This document shows, piece after piece, positions 11,480 to 22,600 of a stretch of DNA of 64,000 nt. Origin of the DNA: Agapanthus africanus (lineage: Eukaryota > Streptophyta > Magnoliopsida > Asparagales > Amaryllidaceae); NCBI GenBank assembly GCA_030015575.1, contig JASDDO010000016.1, forward strand, positions 105,419,241 through 105,483,240, in the 5' to 3' direction. Numbering within the stretch: position 1 is the stretch's first letter; every line of letters starts with the position of its first letter. The notes under the pieces were generated by a model that saw nothing but the letters and a program-made list of their open reading frames with translations, was not told where the DNA came from and made no database searches. The translations under genes were made by a program, and so were the position numbers.

Positions 11480-11842
11480 CATGTGCTTACACGTGACCAG
11501 CAGTCACGTGTTGGCACGTGAGATCTAAAAGCATCGGCAAGGCAAATTCAGTTTCCCAACTACATCGAAGAAAAATGCTTCAGAAAGGGTCACGTGCTCC
11601 CACGTGACCAGGGTCACGTGTTGGCACGTGACACTCAAAAGCGGCAGACTCAATTCCCTGATTGAATTAAGAAAAAGGCTCCAGACGAGGGTCACGTGCT
11701 CACACGTGACCAGGGGTCACGTGGTGGCACGTGACAGCTAAGCAGCGACCAGAAAGCAGAGCGCAGAAAGAAAGAAGAGGGCTCGTTCCAAGGGGGTCAC
11801 GTGCCCACACGTGACCAAGGGTCACGTGGCCACACGTGACCA
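11480..11842. promoter_or_regulatory. Cluster of paired G-box palindromes in the LTR of element D
   Basis: At least four groups of two facing pairs of the form TCACGTG-N4-CACGTGA, spaced about 100 bp apart, upstream of the TATA box at 12,147. CACGTG is the core site of plant bZIP and bHLH factors. The spacer bases change between copies while the two flanking G-boxes are kept. A similar series lies in inverted orientation at 38,205-38,670 and 57,390-57,855 in the LTRs of element B. Confidence 0.7.
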
Positions 11843-12142
11843 GCTTTCAAAGCCTATCTGTTAACAGAATTAAATTCTGAGGAAAGACCTTTTAAATCTT
11901 TCCAAAGCAACCGATTGAATTAAAGATTTAAAGGTGATTAAAAATCATCTATCTATGGAAAATCTCGAATTTGGAAAGATTTCCCCGTAAAATCTAACCG
12001 AAATAACAAAGGAGAATCTCTGGATTTAAAATCCAATGGTGAATAAAATTCACCTAATAATCCAAAGGTCCAAAACGAATGATGGATACAAATCAAATCT
12101 CTCAATGAAAGATTCATCAAAAACTAATTGACTCGGCTGCTT

Positions 12143-12158
12143 CTCCTATAAATAGGAG
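12143..12158 (+). promoter_or_regulatory. TATA box inside a palindrome, LTR promoter of element D
   Basis: CTCCTATAAATAGGAG: a TATAAATA box flanked by 7-bp inverted arms. The same palindrome sits at 37,888-37,903 and about 57,074-57,089 in the two LTRs of element B, where it reads toward the element on the minus strand. It is the best candidate for the element promoter, so U3 would be about 0.7 kb and R-U5 about 3 kb. Confidence 0.65.
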
Positions 12159-12280
12159 CCAAGATAAAAAAAAAATATATGCAGAGGGAAGAAAAGAGAG
12201 AGAGCCTTGATACTTTGGAGGAATTTGGATCTTCTGCAAAAGAAAACCCTAGGTAAGAAAGGGAAGGCTTTTTGAAAGAA

Positions 12281-12860
12281 AAGAGAATTTAATTCTCAAC
12301 AGAGTTTAACTCTGATATAAAACAGAAGGACATAGCTCTTCTCTCTTTGGTGGAGGATCTGTAAAGTGCACATCTCCCCTTGAGTTGAGAATTTAATTCT
12401 CAATGGGTTGAGATCCTGCCATGCAGATCCAAAGCATAGAGAGGGAATGGAAGCACGAGAATTTAATTCTCGCAGAACTATAGGAATTTAATTCCTTTAA
12501 AATAAAATTAGGGTTTGACCCTGTGTTATGGGAATTTAATTCCTTCAGAATGAAAAGAATCAGGGTTTAACCCTAGTTAAGAACTTAGTTCTGTTAAAAC
12601 AACAGGAATTTAATTCCCTTAATCTCATTCCCCAGAATAATTCTTTAACAGAGAGTGGGAGTTTAATTCCTTAAAGCTTTTATTAGGGTTTAACCCTATT
12701 CAGTTCTTCACATATATGAGGAATTTAATTCCTACAGAAAATTCAGAGTCCAACTCTATTCCAGAATATAAATCTTCAAAAGGAAGTAGGAATTTAATTC
12801 CTCTGAAATTATTTTCAGGGTTCAACCCTACGAGGAATTTAATTCCTAAAAGGGATTAAC
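12281..12860. repeat. Dense TTTAA-centred palindromes, arms varying
   Basis: About twenty 13- to 15-bp inverted repeats share the centre TTTAA or TTCAA but have different arms: GGAATTTAATTCC (many), GAGAATTTAATTCTC, AGAGTTTAACTCT, AGGGTTTAACCCT, AGAACTTAGTTCT, AGAGTCCAACTCT. They lie 15-60 bp apart in otherwise unrelated sequence. Confidence 0.85.
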
Positions 12861-13144
12861 AGATCTTCTAAACAACATACATAGAGGCAGGGTCACGTGT
12901 CACCACGTGACCCCCAAAAAGATCTACAGAAAAGCCCCTTTGAGGCAGTGCCTCACGTGACCCACGTGACCCTTGGCAGAGGCTTTAACATATTCCATTT
13001 AAACACCCGTCACTTGATGGCACGTGATGCTCCAAAAGATGCGATATTCTCGGCAGAACAAACGAGGGGAGGGCGCCCTCACGTGCTACCACGTGACCCC
13101 TCTTGCCTCAGCGTCTAACGCTAAATTGGAACCCTTGAATCCAG

Positions 13145-13405
13145 TGTTAAAACACTGTTTGGCCTTAGTGTTCAACACTAATCAAAGAACTTTATTTGCA
13201 GTGTTCAACACTGATTACCTTAGTGTTCAACACTAATTTGAGATTTCTGTTGCCAGTGTTTAACACTGATCTGTTTTAGTGTTTAACACTAATTTGAAAG
13301 CCTTGTTGCTGGTGTTTAACACCAACTATCTTTTAGTGTTAAACACTGACTTATCAATCTCATTTCCAGTGTTCAACACTGATTGGTCTTTAGTGCTTAA
13401 CACTA
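13145..13405. repeat. AGTGTT...AACACT palindrome series
   Basis: About ten inverted repeats at 20-35-bp spacing, for example AGTGTTCAACACT, CAGTGTTTAACACTG and GGTGTTTAACACC. In the GGTG form the matching arm is CACC, so both arms have changed together. A matching inverted series is at 36,665-36,910 and 55,865-56,095. Confidence 0.85.
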
Positions 13406-13699
13406 AGCATTGGCCCAATTGGCTAAATGGCCAGAGGCAAAGCCTCTCCTTCAAGGGACCAACAGGAGGGCCGATGTCCCAGACATGATTGGACTTAGCC
13501 CAAGCTGGCCATAAGTCCTCAATTCGTAATTAACTGGGCTAATGGGCTCATAACATAATTAATTGGTCTTGATCCCAAATTGGGCCAAAGACTATTTAAT
13601 CCACTCCGGTTCCAGGGTACATCTCTTCACTCCTTTGATACTTGGCGTTGTAATCCCTCAACGTCTTCAAAGAGGTGACGGGTCCCGATGACCACACAT

Positions 13700-14080
13700 T
13701 GATATGGACTGTGGGGTCCTTAAACCCATGGACTAAGACGTCCTTAACCTTGACCGAGATGTCTTAAAACTAACAATGGACTGTGGGGTCCTTAAACCCA
13801 TGGACTACGACGTCCTTAACCTTGAACGAGATGTCTTAAAACTAACAACGGACTGTGGGGTCCTTAAACCCATGGACTACGACGTCCTTAACCTTGACCG
13901 AGATGTCTTAAAACTAACAACGGACTGTGGGGTCCTTAAACCTATGGACTACGACGTCCTTAACTTTGACCGAGATGTCCTTAAACTACCCATGGACCGC
14001 AATGTCCTTAAACTACCCATGGACCGCAATGTCCTTAAACTACCCATGGACCACTATGTCCCTAAACTGGAGAGGGACAT
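13700..14080 (+). repeat. 27-bp-type minisatellite in the LTR of element D
   Basis: Repeats of the type GGACYxxxxxGTCCTTAAAC and GACCGAGATGTCTTAAAAC, about 27 bp each, arranged partly as higher-order groups of three. Each unit carries short inverted GGAC/GTCC arms around a variable 6-base loop. Because the period is a multiple of three, one frame stays open and reads 9-residue repeats such as DRDVLKLTT; I do not regard it as a gene. Confidence 0.8.
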
Positions 14081-14159
14081 CATGTCCCTAAACTGGAACA
14101 ATAGAGCCACAAATGCTCTTTTGCCGGATCTAAACGATCCCGTTTAAGTCGATCTTAGC

Positions 14160-14760
14160 CTCAAATATGGCTAACGTATCCTTAAACCTTCAAACAGACT
14201 GGACTATGAATCCCTCCAATCAACTTTGGTTCAAGGGTACATCTCGGAACTCCTTTGACACCTGTCGTTGTAATCCTTCAATGCCGTCAGAGAGGTAACG
14301 GGTCCCGACGGCCATACATGCAATGGACCACTATGTCCCTAAACCGGAACAATGGAGCCTAAATGCTCTTTTGTCGGATCTAAACGATCCCGTTAAGTTG
14401 ATCTTAGTCTCAAGTTAGACTAACGTATCCTTAACAAACGTTTGAGTTGATCTTATCCTCAAATATGGCTAACGTATCCTTAAACCTTCAAACAGACTGG
14501 ACTATGAATCCCTCCAATCAACTTTGGTTCAAGGGTACATCTCGGAACTCCTTTGACACCTGTCGTTGTAATCCTTCAACGCCGTCAGAGAGGTAACGGG
14601 TCCCGACGGCCATACATGCAATGGACCACTATGTCCTTAAACCGGAACAATGGAGCCCAAATGCTCTTTTGTCGGATCTAAACGATCCCGTTAAGTTGAT
14701 CTTAGTCTCAAGTTAAACTAACGTATCCTTAACAAACGTTTGAGTCGATCTTAGCCTCAA
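14160..14760 (+). repeat. 298-bp direct duplication in the LTR of element D
   Basis: The block with the words CCTTCAAACAGACTGG and GACGGCCATACATGC occurs twice, offset by about 298 bp (14,184 and 14,482), with few differences. Elements B and C have one or two diverged versions of the same block. Confidence 0.75.
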
Positions 14761-15195
14761 ATATGGCTAACATATCCTCAAACCAAACCCCCAAACCCAA
14801 ATCTAAGATAATACGGATTTGGACTAGTCCACGCCCTACGGGCGACGACATAACTTGGTCTCCGTAAACAATCCACGGGCAACAAAACACAAAACAAACA
14901 TCCACGACACGAAGTGACCAGCTGGAGAAGGAGAAAGTTGTTACCGCGACGCGGTAGCGTAATTAACTGCAGGGGCTTGCGCCTACAGGGAAGAGCGTCC
15001 CCACAATCAAAAACCCATCAAACGAGGGGGAATCTGACGAAGTCTGCTACATCGGACGCATCCGTTCAAACCTTCGATGCACGGTGCCATAAATCAACTT
15101 GGCATCCTCGGAGAGGTGGACGGATAGCACCAATTAGCATCTGTCCCGAATCTCAGGCGAGACGCCCAGTCGACGCCGCCATTCGGAGGGGAACA

Positions 15196-15501
15196 GTCCG
15201 ATGTTAGTTTTAAGACATCACGGTCAAGGTTAAGGACCTCATAGTCCGTGGATTTAGGGACTCCACAGTCCGATGTTAGTTTTAAGACATCACGGTCAAG
15301 GTTAAGGACCTCATAGTCCGTGGATTATGACTCCACAGTCCGATGTTTGGTTGCAGGGACCCGTCACCTCTTTGAAGACGTTGAGGAATTACAACGCCAG
15401 GTATCAAAGGAGTGAAGAGATGTACCCTTAAACCAAGGCAGAATCCGTAGGGAATCGGGGTGGTTGATCGTTAGTTTTAAGACATCACGGTCGAGGTTAA
15501 G
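15196..15501 (-). repeat. GGAC/GTCC tandem repeats of element A, left part
   Basis: Tandem repeats with GGACTCCACAGTCCG, GGACCTCATAGTCCG and GACATCACGGTC words. The array continues at 25,622-25,675 on the other side of the copia element. The matching array in element B is 42,040-42,440. Confidence 0.8.
15497..15501. repeat. Target-site duplication of the copia element, left
   Basis: TTAAG, repeated exactly at 25,622-25,626 on the other side of the element. Confidence 0.9.
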
Positions 15502-17543
15502 TGTTAGTGTATATGCCCTAGAGGCCATTACTGTATCATACTAGTTTGTATATTACTTAATGGAAGCTTGGGATATTCACAGTTGTATATACAATCTTGC
15601 TCGAAATGGTAGTATGCTACTTGGTTTGTCTCTGCTTTAATATGTGCATGTGTTTCTTTTAGCATATTGCTGGTATACATATTAGTAGAGCCCTTAGCAT
15701 CCTTGCTTGATTACCAGTGTTGTGATGGCGCTCGCACTCGTGGGAGCTGGGTAATCTATAAGCACATCCTTATACAGGTCCCTGGTCGTTGGACTATCGA
15801 GACAGGGCATCGATACTCCGGAGTAGACTAGCGTATGCGCTTCTCATCCCAGTGTGGGAGACGGTCTGTCCCACAGCCGTTAGTACGTCGTACTTGAGAT
15901 AGTATGCGGGTGCTCGTTAGGTTACGAGTACACTGGACAGGACTCGTCGGGAACTGTTGGTTGGTAATATACCTATCGTCAGTTATCAGTTCCCAGGTGA
16001 CATGAGTACAACTTAGTCCGCTGACTTGACACTGTCACTTCGCCTCGAGTGTGTTCCCACTGCACTTTGATTACTACCCTACCACGGCTCAGAGGAGTCG
16101 TGCAAACAGGTAGTTTTTGGGTGCAGTCCCGAAGCACTTGGAGGCAGTGACGGTTAGACAGGATTCGTCTCTCCCGGTGTTGGGGGTTGACATCGCGCTG
16201 TGTCCAGGAGAGCCATTACACGAGTAGTCCCTGGCCAGGGCAAGCGAGATATACTGGTAGGCTTCCAGTGTTATCTCAGGGTGTTCTGGGCTACACTCCG
16301 ACACGACTTGTACCGCTATTAGGGGACTGACGTTCACCGCCCCCCTAGGCCCGCCATGCGATGTATCAGACGAACAGACCGGATTGTACGGAGACTGTCA
16401 CATACAGGCTCAGTAGGAGTGCAGATGGGGTTCACCTCGTCAGTCTTCTTATCGACATCTACCTGGGGACCGTTACGTACAGCTAGTGCCGCTTGCGGTC
16501 TGTGGTTAAACCCACTGCCAGCGTAGTGTCGAGTCTTTAGAGTCCCACACAGAGAGCTATTCGCCTTTAGGCAAAATGAGTAGAGGTCGCATGGTTTTGC
16601 GACAGGGTTCGTTCGCATCCGCGCACTTGTGCACGTTTGCTGTCCGGACAGTTTATACTAGCGGGCTTTGGTTTAAGCCGGATCCTAGTATATGATTTGA
16701 GATTGGTTTTTCTCAGAGTATTCGTGTTCCTCGGATCACGAATGCGGGTGCGTATGCACAGTTGCTTGAGATTGAGGGAGAGGACCTTGTTTAGGGTTAA
16801 TGACTATTGTCATTTTATTAACCCCATTGCTTTTGTGTGTATTATTGTTAATTAATAATTAGCTTAATTATTGTGCATGGTTGTTGTTGTTGACCTTTTG
16901 ACTTCATTGACTTGTTGACCAAGTTGACAATTTGACCATGATCATTTCATTTGGAAGATGCTCTTTGATCCTTGCAATTTGCATTAATAATGAAATGATA
17001 ATGGTCACCTCTTGATTAAACCATGACAATTTTCTAGCTAATTAATTAATTAAAATATCACACACATATTAGTGAGAATGGCTCACTAATAATTCATTCT
17101 CTCATATCTTTTCTCTCTCTTGCTCATCCTCTCCCTCAAGCTCTCTCCCTCTCATGTGTTGAGAAACAAAAAGCTTGAGAAAAACCTTCACTTGATCTTC
17201 TCTACTCTCTTCTAGGGTTCAAGTCTTAGCATTTCTTGCACTCTAGTTACTCCTAGCTTGGAGTTGAAGCTAAAGGTCGAGGCTTTCGGGTGGATCCTTC
17301 TTTGACGGAAGAAGACAAGCAAGGTGAGGCCTTTCTACCATTCCGACGAGCAAGGAGAGAAGGAGTTCGAGCTCAAGGTATAACCTTTCTACAACTTAGT
17401 TAGTTGTTAGTTTACTTTAGCTAGTTTTCGTTTAGCAAAGATCCTCACAAGCAAGGTCCATGTTGCCTAAGTCATTAAAAATCCGTTTTTTATTATGTTT
17501 TCCGCCTCCCCGTAAGCACCGGGGTGGGCAACGTGGACTTACA
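15502..17543 (+). repeat. 5' LTR of the copia element
   Basis: It begins TGTTAGTGTATATGCC and ends GTGGACTTACA. Same length as the 3' LTR at 23,580-25,621. Apparent small ORFs in it recur in both LTRs and are not credible genes. Confidence 0.95.
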
Positions 17544-17558
17544 GTGGTATCAGAGCCT
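17544..17558 (+). promoter_or_regulatory. Primer-binding site, initiator-Met tRNA type
   Basis: GTGGTATCAGAGCC directly follows the 5' LTR. TGGTATCAGAGC is the standard plant copia primer site complementary to the 3' end of initiator methionine tRNA. Confidence 0.9.
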
Positions 17559-19614
17559 AACTAAACTCAAACTAGCTAGGTAGTGAAGTGTAACGAAGTT
17601 TCGAAACCGGAAAATCCAAAAACCAAACTTTTGCAAAACCCTAGTTTCTGTTAAAAATTTTTCTGCTCTAAATGAAAAACTTTATACTTGTAAATTCGGC
17701 TCAGGGTTTTGTATAAACACCCATGAAAAACGGTACAGTGTTTCGTTCAAACCGCCGCCCTTCCGCGGCACGAGGTAGGCATGTGCCGCGGAAGCGCCGC
17801 CGTTTGTCGTCTTCTCTGCATCGTTTTTCGTGCAGTGTGTGTCTGTGTTGGTTTTGGGATTTTTAAAATATATTATATGTGCCCAGATTTTCCAGAACTA
17901 AAATTTACTTTTGGGGGCCTATAAATCCGTATTTTTCGGAACTTCACTACACTTTAACTACATCGGTTATATCTGTGATGCTTGCATGTATTGAACGTCG
18001 GCTAATCGCTATAAGTCGATTAGTCGGGGTTATACATGATCTGTGTTTGTTATTGGTTTGTGGATATGAATGGATTGGATTGTCGCGGGTGAATGGCCGG
18101 GGTGGATGTGAGATGAGCGTTGTTTTTCTTTCATTCATTTGTAACATGTAAATTGATGTAATAATATTCTTTGTATGGCCGCACAACCGGGTCGGGGTTG
18201 TAGCCGTCATTGTATAATTCTTTTTACTGTTTTTGCTCCTAGGATAGACCCATGGAGGGGTGCACAAACTACCGGGTATCTCGAAGTGCCGAGTGGCCTA
18301 CTCACGGTGGTGAGGGAGGTTGCTTCGCTTCGGGTGCTTGGCGGGTAGTTTGCCGCACCCGTAGGGGTCTTGGGTGGGGTATTGGCCATTCACCGCGACC
18401 GTGTAATCCGTTTTGCGTTGCAGGCTCGAACGCATTGCGGATTCCTAGTATATCCAATGTATTCATCTGTGATCTGTAATGTCTATCATTGCTATATATT
18501 TATATATAATAACTATTTAGGCGTTGCTTATGTTTTACAGCCGCGCTAGCCCAGCCCCCGCTCTGTCGTTAGTTAAGTAACCTAACGGGTGATGACGGGG
18601 CCCCGTGGCGAATGCGAATGGCATAAGCGTACGTCATATTTTGGTTGTTTTCTGCAATGGTAGGATTAAATGATGGGACGCATTAAAAGAACTAATGCAA
18701 GAAATAAACCAAGTAAAAGTCGATTGGAACACTTTGAAAACCACTCGGTTCTTTTCAAAACTAAACTTTTAAACGCGGAGCTTGAACCACTCCTTTTAAA
18801 AGCTATCTCGTTCCATCGATTATATCAAGTTCACTACGTTCACGATTTCGCCAAAACCATTCGTAGCCCTCCGTCATTCCACATGAATGGTCAAAAGTAT
18901 TCAAGCTGTGTATTTTGGCCAAAGTCAAGGCATAGTGATTGGTAGCGTTTGGGCATTCATGTGCAGCATAGATAGATGCGTTGATTTGGGACAGTCGTGC
19001 TGCCATTTTGGCCAAAGTCAAGGGTAGGTACGGGTGAGTCCAAATTAACCAGGAGAATGACGGGTAGAACTTGACATGTGACTTATGATATTTTGGCCAA
19101 AGTCAAGGTCATAAGAGCATGGGGCAAAAATCCACATCGGGAGTTTCATAAGTACTGAAACTTGCTAGCGTTGCATACCATTTGGAGTGTGATGATTCTG
19201 GTAGGATTCCTTCGGTTTTATCACGCGATGATATTTGGATCCCGATCCTACTGTGAGTATGTGCTACTCCTCGGGAAAACTCTCACTTAACGATCAATGC
19301 TATAAACCTAGTAGGTGCCTAGAAAGGTGTTAGCGGGGCTACGCCCACAGGAAAAAGAGGTTACTTAATTAAGGAACTTCGCGAAAGCGTTGGAAAACCT
19401 CCCTCGAAGTACCGACACTGGCCTGGCTGAACGGTTAAGCAAGTATTGTACGGTGAGAATGATCCCGGCTAATCCTTTTCTTTATGGTTTGAGAAGGGAT
19501 TCGAGAAACAGTGGGAGCCATCCAGTTTAGACAAACTAAAAACCACTCTAAACTTGCAAGAGCATCATGCTAAAGTGTTTCTTTTCTCTCTCCTAATTGC
19601 AGCGACCATTCAAC
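17559..19614 (+). other. Long untranslated leader of the copia element
   Basis: About 2 kb with no convincing ORF. It carries three copies of TTTTGGCCAAAGTCAAGG (18,913; 19,006; 19,091), and just before gag a CT-rich tract ending CTAATTGCAG (19,593-19,602) that looks like a 3' splice site. Spliced leaders and subgenomic gag RNAs are known in some plant copia elements, so splicing here is plausible but unproved. Confidence 0.6.
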
Positions 19615-22600
19615 ATGACCGGACTTAAGTTACTGTTAGATAAAAATATATTGACAGGGCCAAACTACAAAGATTGGCTCAGGAATGTCAAGATGGCTAT
19701 CACTTATGACAAGCTGGGGTATATACTTACCACCAAAGCTCCCCCTGTCCCAGGTCCCACCTCCAGCGTCGCGGATGTAGAAATCTGTAAGACATGGGAG
19801 ATAGATTGCGCGAGGGCCAGATGCCTCGTACTAGCCTCGATGGACAACGAACATCAGAGGAGGCACGAGAATATGGACCTAGAGTCCATATTTCTCCATA
19901 CAAAAGAACTGTATGGAGAGCAGTCTCGTATCGCTAGATACGAAGTGTCGAAGAAGCTTTTTTCGGCAAGGTTGGCCGTCGGATCATCGGTAGCGGACCA
20001 CGTGCTTAAGATGATCGGCTACATAGAGGAGCTCGCGGACCTTGGGACCACGTTGGAGAATGAACTCTATACCGATTTGATTCTCCAGTCCCTTCCTTCC
20101 ACTTACGCCCAGTTCGTTCTTAACTTCAACATGCAAGGAAAGGAGGTTGAACTTGCCGAACTTCTGAACATGTTGAGGACTGCTGAGGGCACCCTACAGA
20201 AGGGTAGGGAGACATCCACTTTGTTTGTAGGAGGATCTTCCTCTTCTAGGTCCAGGGCGAAAGCCAAGGGCAAGAAGAAGAAAGCCCCCGCCAAACCAAG
20301 AGGCGGTGTCGGTAAAGTGGATACGAAGGGAAAGGGTAAAGCAACAAAAGTAGCGGGGAAGATGGTGGGGAAGGAAGAATGCTTCTATTGTCACAAAAGT
20401 GGTCACTGGAAACAGGATTGCAAGGCTTGGAAAGCCAGAACACAGGATTTGAAGCGAGTTGCAGCTTCAGCTTCAGGTGTGTATGTTATTGAAAACTGTC
20501 TATCAATAAACTCTACATCCTGGGTATTGGATACCGGATCAGGATCTCATATCTGTAATTCTTTGCAGGCGTTGAGAAAGCGTAGAGTTTTGAAGGCAGG
20601 TGACATGACCCTCAGAGTTGCGAACGGTGCTAGCATGGATGCTAAGGCCGTGGGGGACTATCACCTAGGATTATCAGATGGACACTTTTTGGTTTTGCGT
20701 AGTTGTTATTATGTACCAAATGCAACCTGTAATATCATTTCTGTATCTTTATTATCTAAAGAAGGTTATGAATTTGCATTTGTAAGTAATGTAGTGAACA
20801 TTCACCTTAATCAAGTTTTGATTGGGTCAGGTACATTGAACAACGGTATATACGTTTTAAACCAACCACAAGTTTTCAATATCCAGAATACACACAAAAG
20901 AAAGTCTCCAGAAATTAATAAAACTTTCTTATGGCATTGTAGACTGGGTCACATCAATGAGAGAAGATTGACTAAGTTACATACTGAAGGATATTTGGAT
21001 CCGTTCGAATATCAATCGTATGCAACTTGTCAATCCTGTCTCAAAGGAAAGATGACAAAGGCTCCGTTTTCTGGACACGGAGATAGAGCGAGCGAGCTCT
21101 TAGGACTCGTACACAGCGACGTGTGCGGTCCAATGTCTACACATGCGCGAAGCGGTTATTCTTACTTCATTACCTTTACGGATGATTTTTCAAGGTACGG
21201 TTATGTCTTCTTAATGAAACATAAATCCGAGGCTTTTGAAAAATTCCAGGAATATAAGAATGAAGTAGAAAAACAAACCGGCAAAAGTATCAAGATTCTA
21301 AGATCGGATCGAGGTGGAGAATACTTAAGTGCCGAATTCCTGAACTATTTAAAAGAGAATGGAATTCTCTCTCAGCTTACTCCTCCATACACTCCGCAAC
21401 ATAACGGTGTATCGGAGAGACGGAACCGGACCCTATTGGATATGGTACGGTCCATGATGAGTAACGCTGAGTTACCGCGATCGTTCTGGGGATATGCGCT
21501 AGAATCAGCAGCATACCTTTTGAACCGAGTTCCAACTAAGACTGTGCCTACTACACCATATGAAATGTGGTGTGGGAAGAGACCCTATCTTAATCACATT
21601 AAGACATGGGGATGTCCAGCTTTTGTAAAAAAGCAGCATGCGGACAAGCTCGAGGCACGCTCAGTACAGGGCAAGTTTGTGGGATATCCGAAGAACTCCA
21701 AGGGATATTACTTCTATTGCGAATAGGAACAAAAAGTCCTTGTTTCTCGCCATGCCCACTTTCTAGAACATCAGTTCATAGAAAAAGAATTAAGTGGGAG
21801 CGCAATAGAACTGGAAGAAATTCCAGAACCGCAAGCTATTACTGAAAGCTTGGTAGAACCAGAGGGTTCGAAAGATCAGGACATTCCTATGCCGCTCCGC
21901 AGGAGTAGTAGGCAGTCTCATCCGCCCGAGAGATACTACGGTTTTCTCATTGACGGGGATAGAGAGGACTGCATCATAGATTGTGATGAGCCTACTAGCT
22001 TCCAGCAAGCCATTCAGAGCGTCGACTCGGTAAAATGGCTGGATGCAATGCGGACCGAGATGGAGTCCATGTACACCAACAAAGTATGGACGTTGGACAT
22101 TGCTCCAGACGGGGTAAAACCCGTAGGATGCAAGTGGATCTTCAAAAGGAAGATTGGTGTAGATGGACAGGTTGAGACCTATAAAGCTAGACTGGTAGCA
22201 AAGGGTTTTCGTCAGCGACCTGGTTTGGACTATGACGAAACCTTTTCTCCAGTAGCTATGCTGAAATCCATTCGGATCCTTCTTGCCATCGCTGCTTTCC
22301 ACGATTATGAGATTTGGCAGATGGACGTAAAGACAGCTTTTCTAAATGGTCATTTGGAGGAGTGTGTCTATATGGACCAGGCAGAGGGTTTCATTCAGGG
22401 TGGGAGCAGCGGAAAGGTGTGCAAGTTGCTCAAGTCCATTTATGGACTCAAGCAGGCATCGCGGAGTTGGAACATCTGTTTTGATGAGACGGTCAAAGAA
22501 TTTGGCTTTATCAAAAATCCAGATGAACCATGCATATATTGTAGATTTGTAGCGAAAACTGTAGTATTCCTCGTTTTATACGTGGATGACATTCTCTTAA

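Larger units (their letters stand above)
10727..15195 (+). mobile_element. Element D: 3' end of a Ty3/gypsy Tat-type LTR retrotransposon
   Basis: It consists of about 700 bp of 3' internal sequence (10,727-11,426) and a complete LTR (11,427-15,195). The internal part is homologous to the inverted 38,720-39,350 of element B. The 5' part and any gag-pol are absent: the left end is fused to host DNA at the filler junction. The right end abuts the GTCCG-rich tandem repeats of element A, into which D probably inserted; because the target is repetitive, a target duplication cannot be confirmed. Confidence 0.75.
11427..15195 (+). repeat. LTR of element D (3.77 kb)
   Basis: It starts TGTTTCCTGATTT and ends CGGAGGGGAACA, the same termini as the LTRs of element B (there inverted). 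In order it holds paired G-boxes (11,480-11,842), a TATA box in a palindrome (12,143-12,158), a splice-donor-like CTAGGTAAG (about 12,249), dense TTTAA-centred palindromes (12,281-12,860), a second G-box group (12,890-13,097), AGTGTT...AACACT palindromes (13,145-13,405), a 27-bp repeat array (13,700-14,080), a 298-bp direct duplication (14,160-14,760) and a conserved U5 end. Confidence 0.85.

Noticed and set aside
12500-12860. AGGGTTTAACCCT words as interstitial telomeric repeats
   Set aside because: The plant telomere unit TTTAGGG is not tandemly repeated; the words are palindromes of the TTTAA class.
10727-15195. Element D as the missing 3' LTR of element A
   Set aside because: D is in the opposite orientation to A and its LTR ends with canonical GGGGAACA directly against the internal repeats of A, so it is a separate insertion.
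16089-16855. Short ORFs in the copia LTR (repeated at 24,167-24,933)
   Set aside because: They lie on both strands of the LTR, have no recognisable domain, and recur only because the LTR is duplicated.
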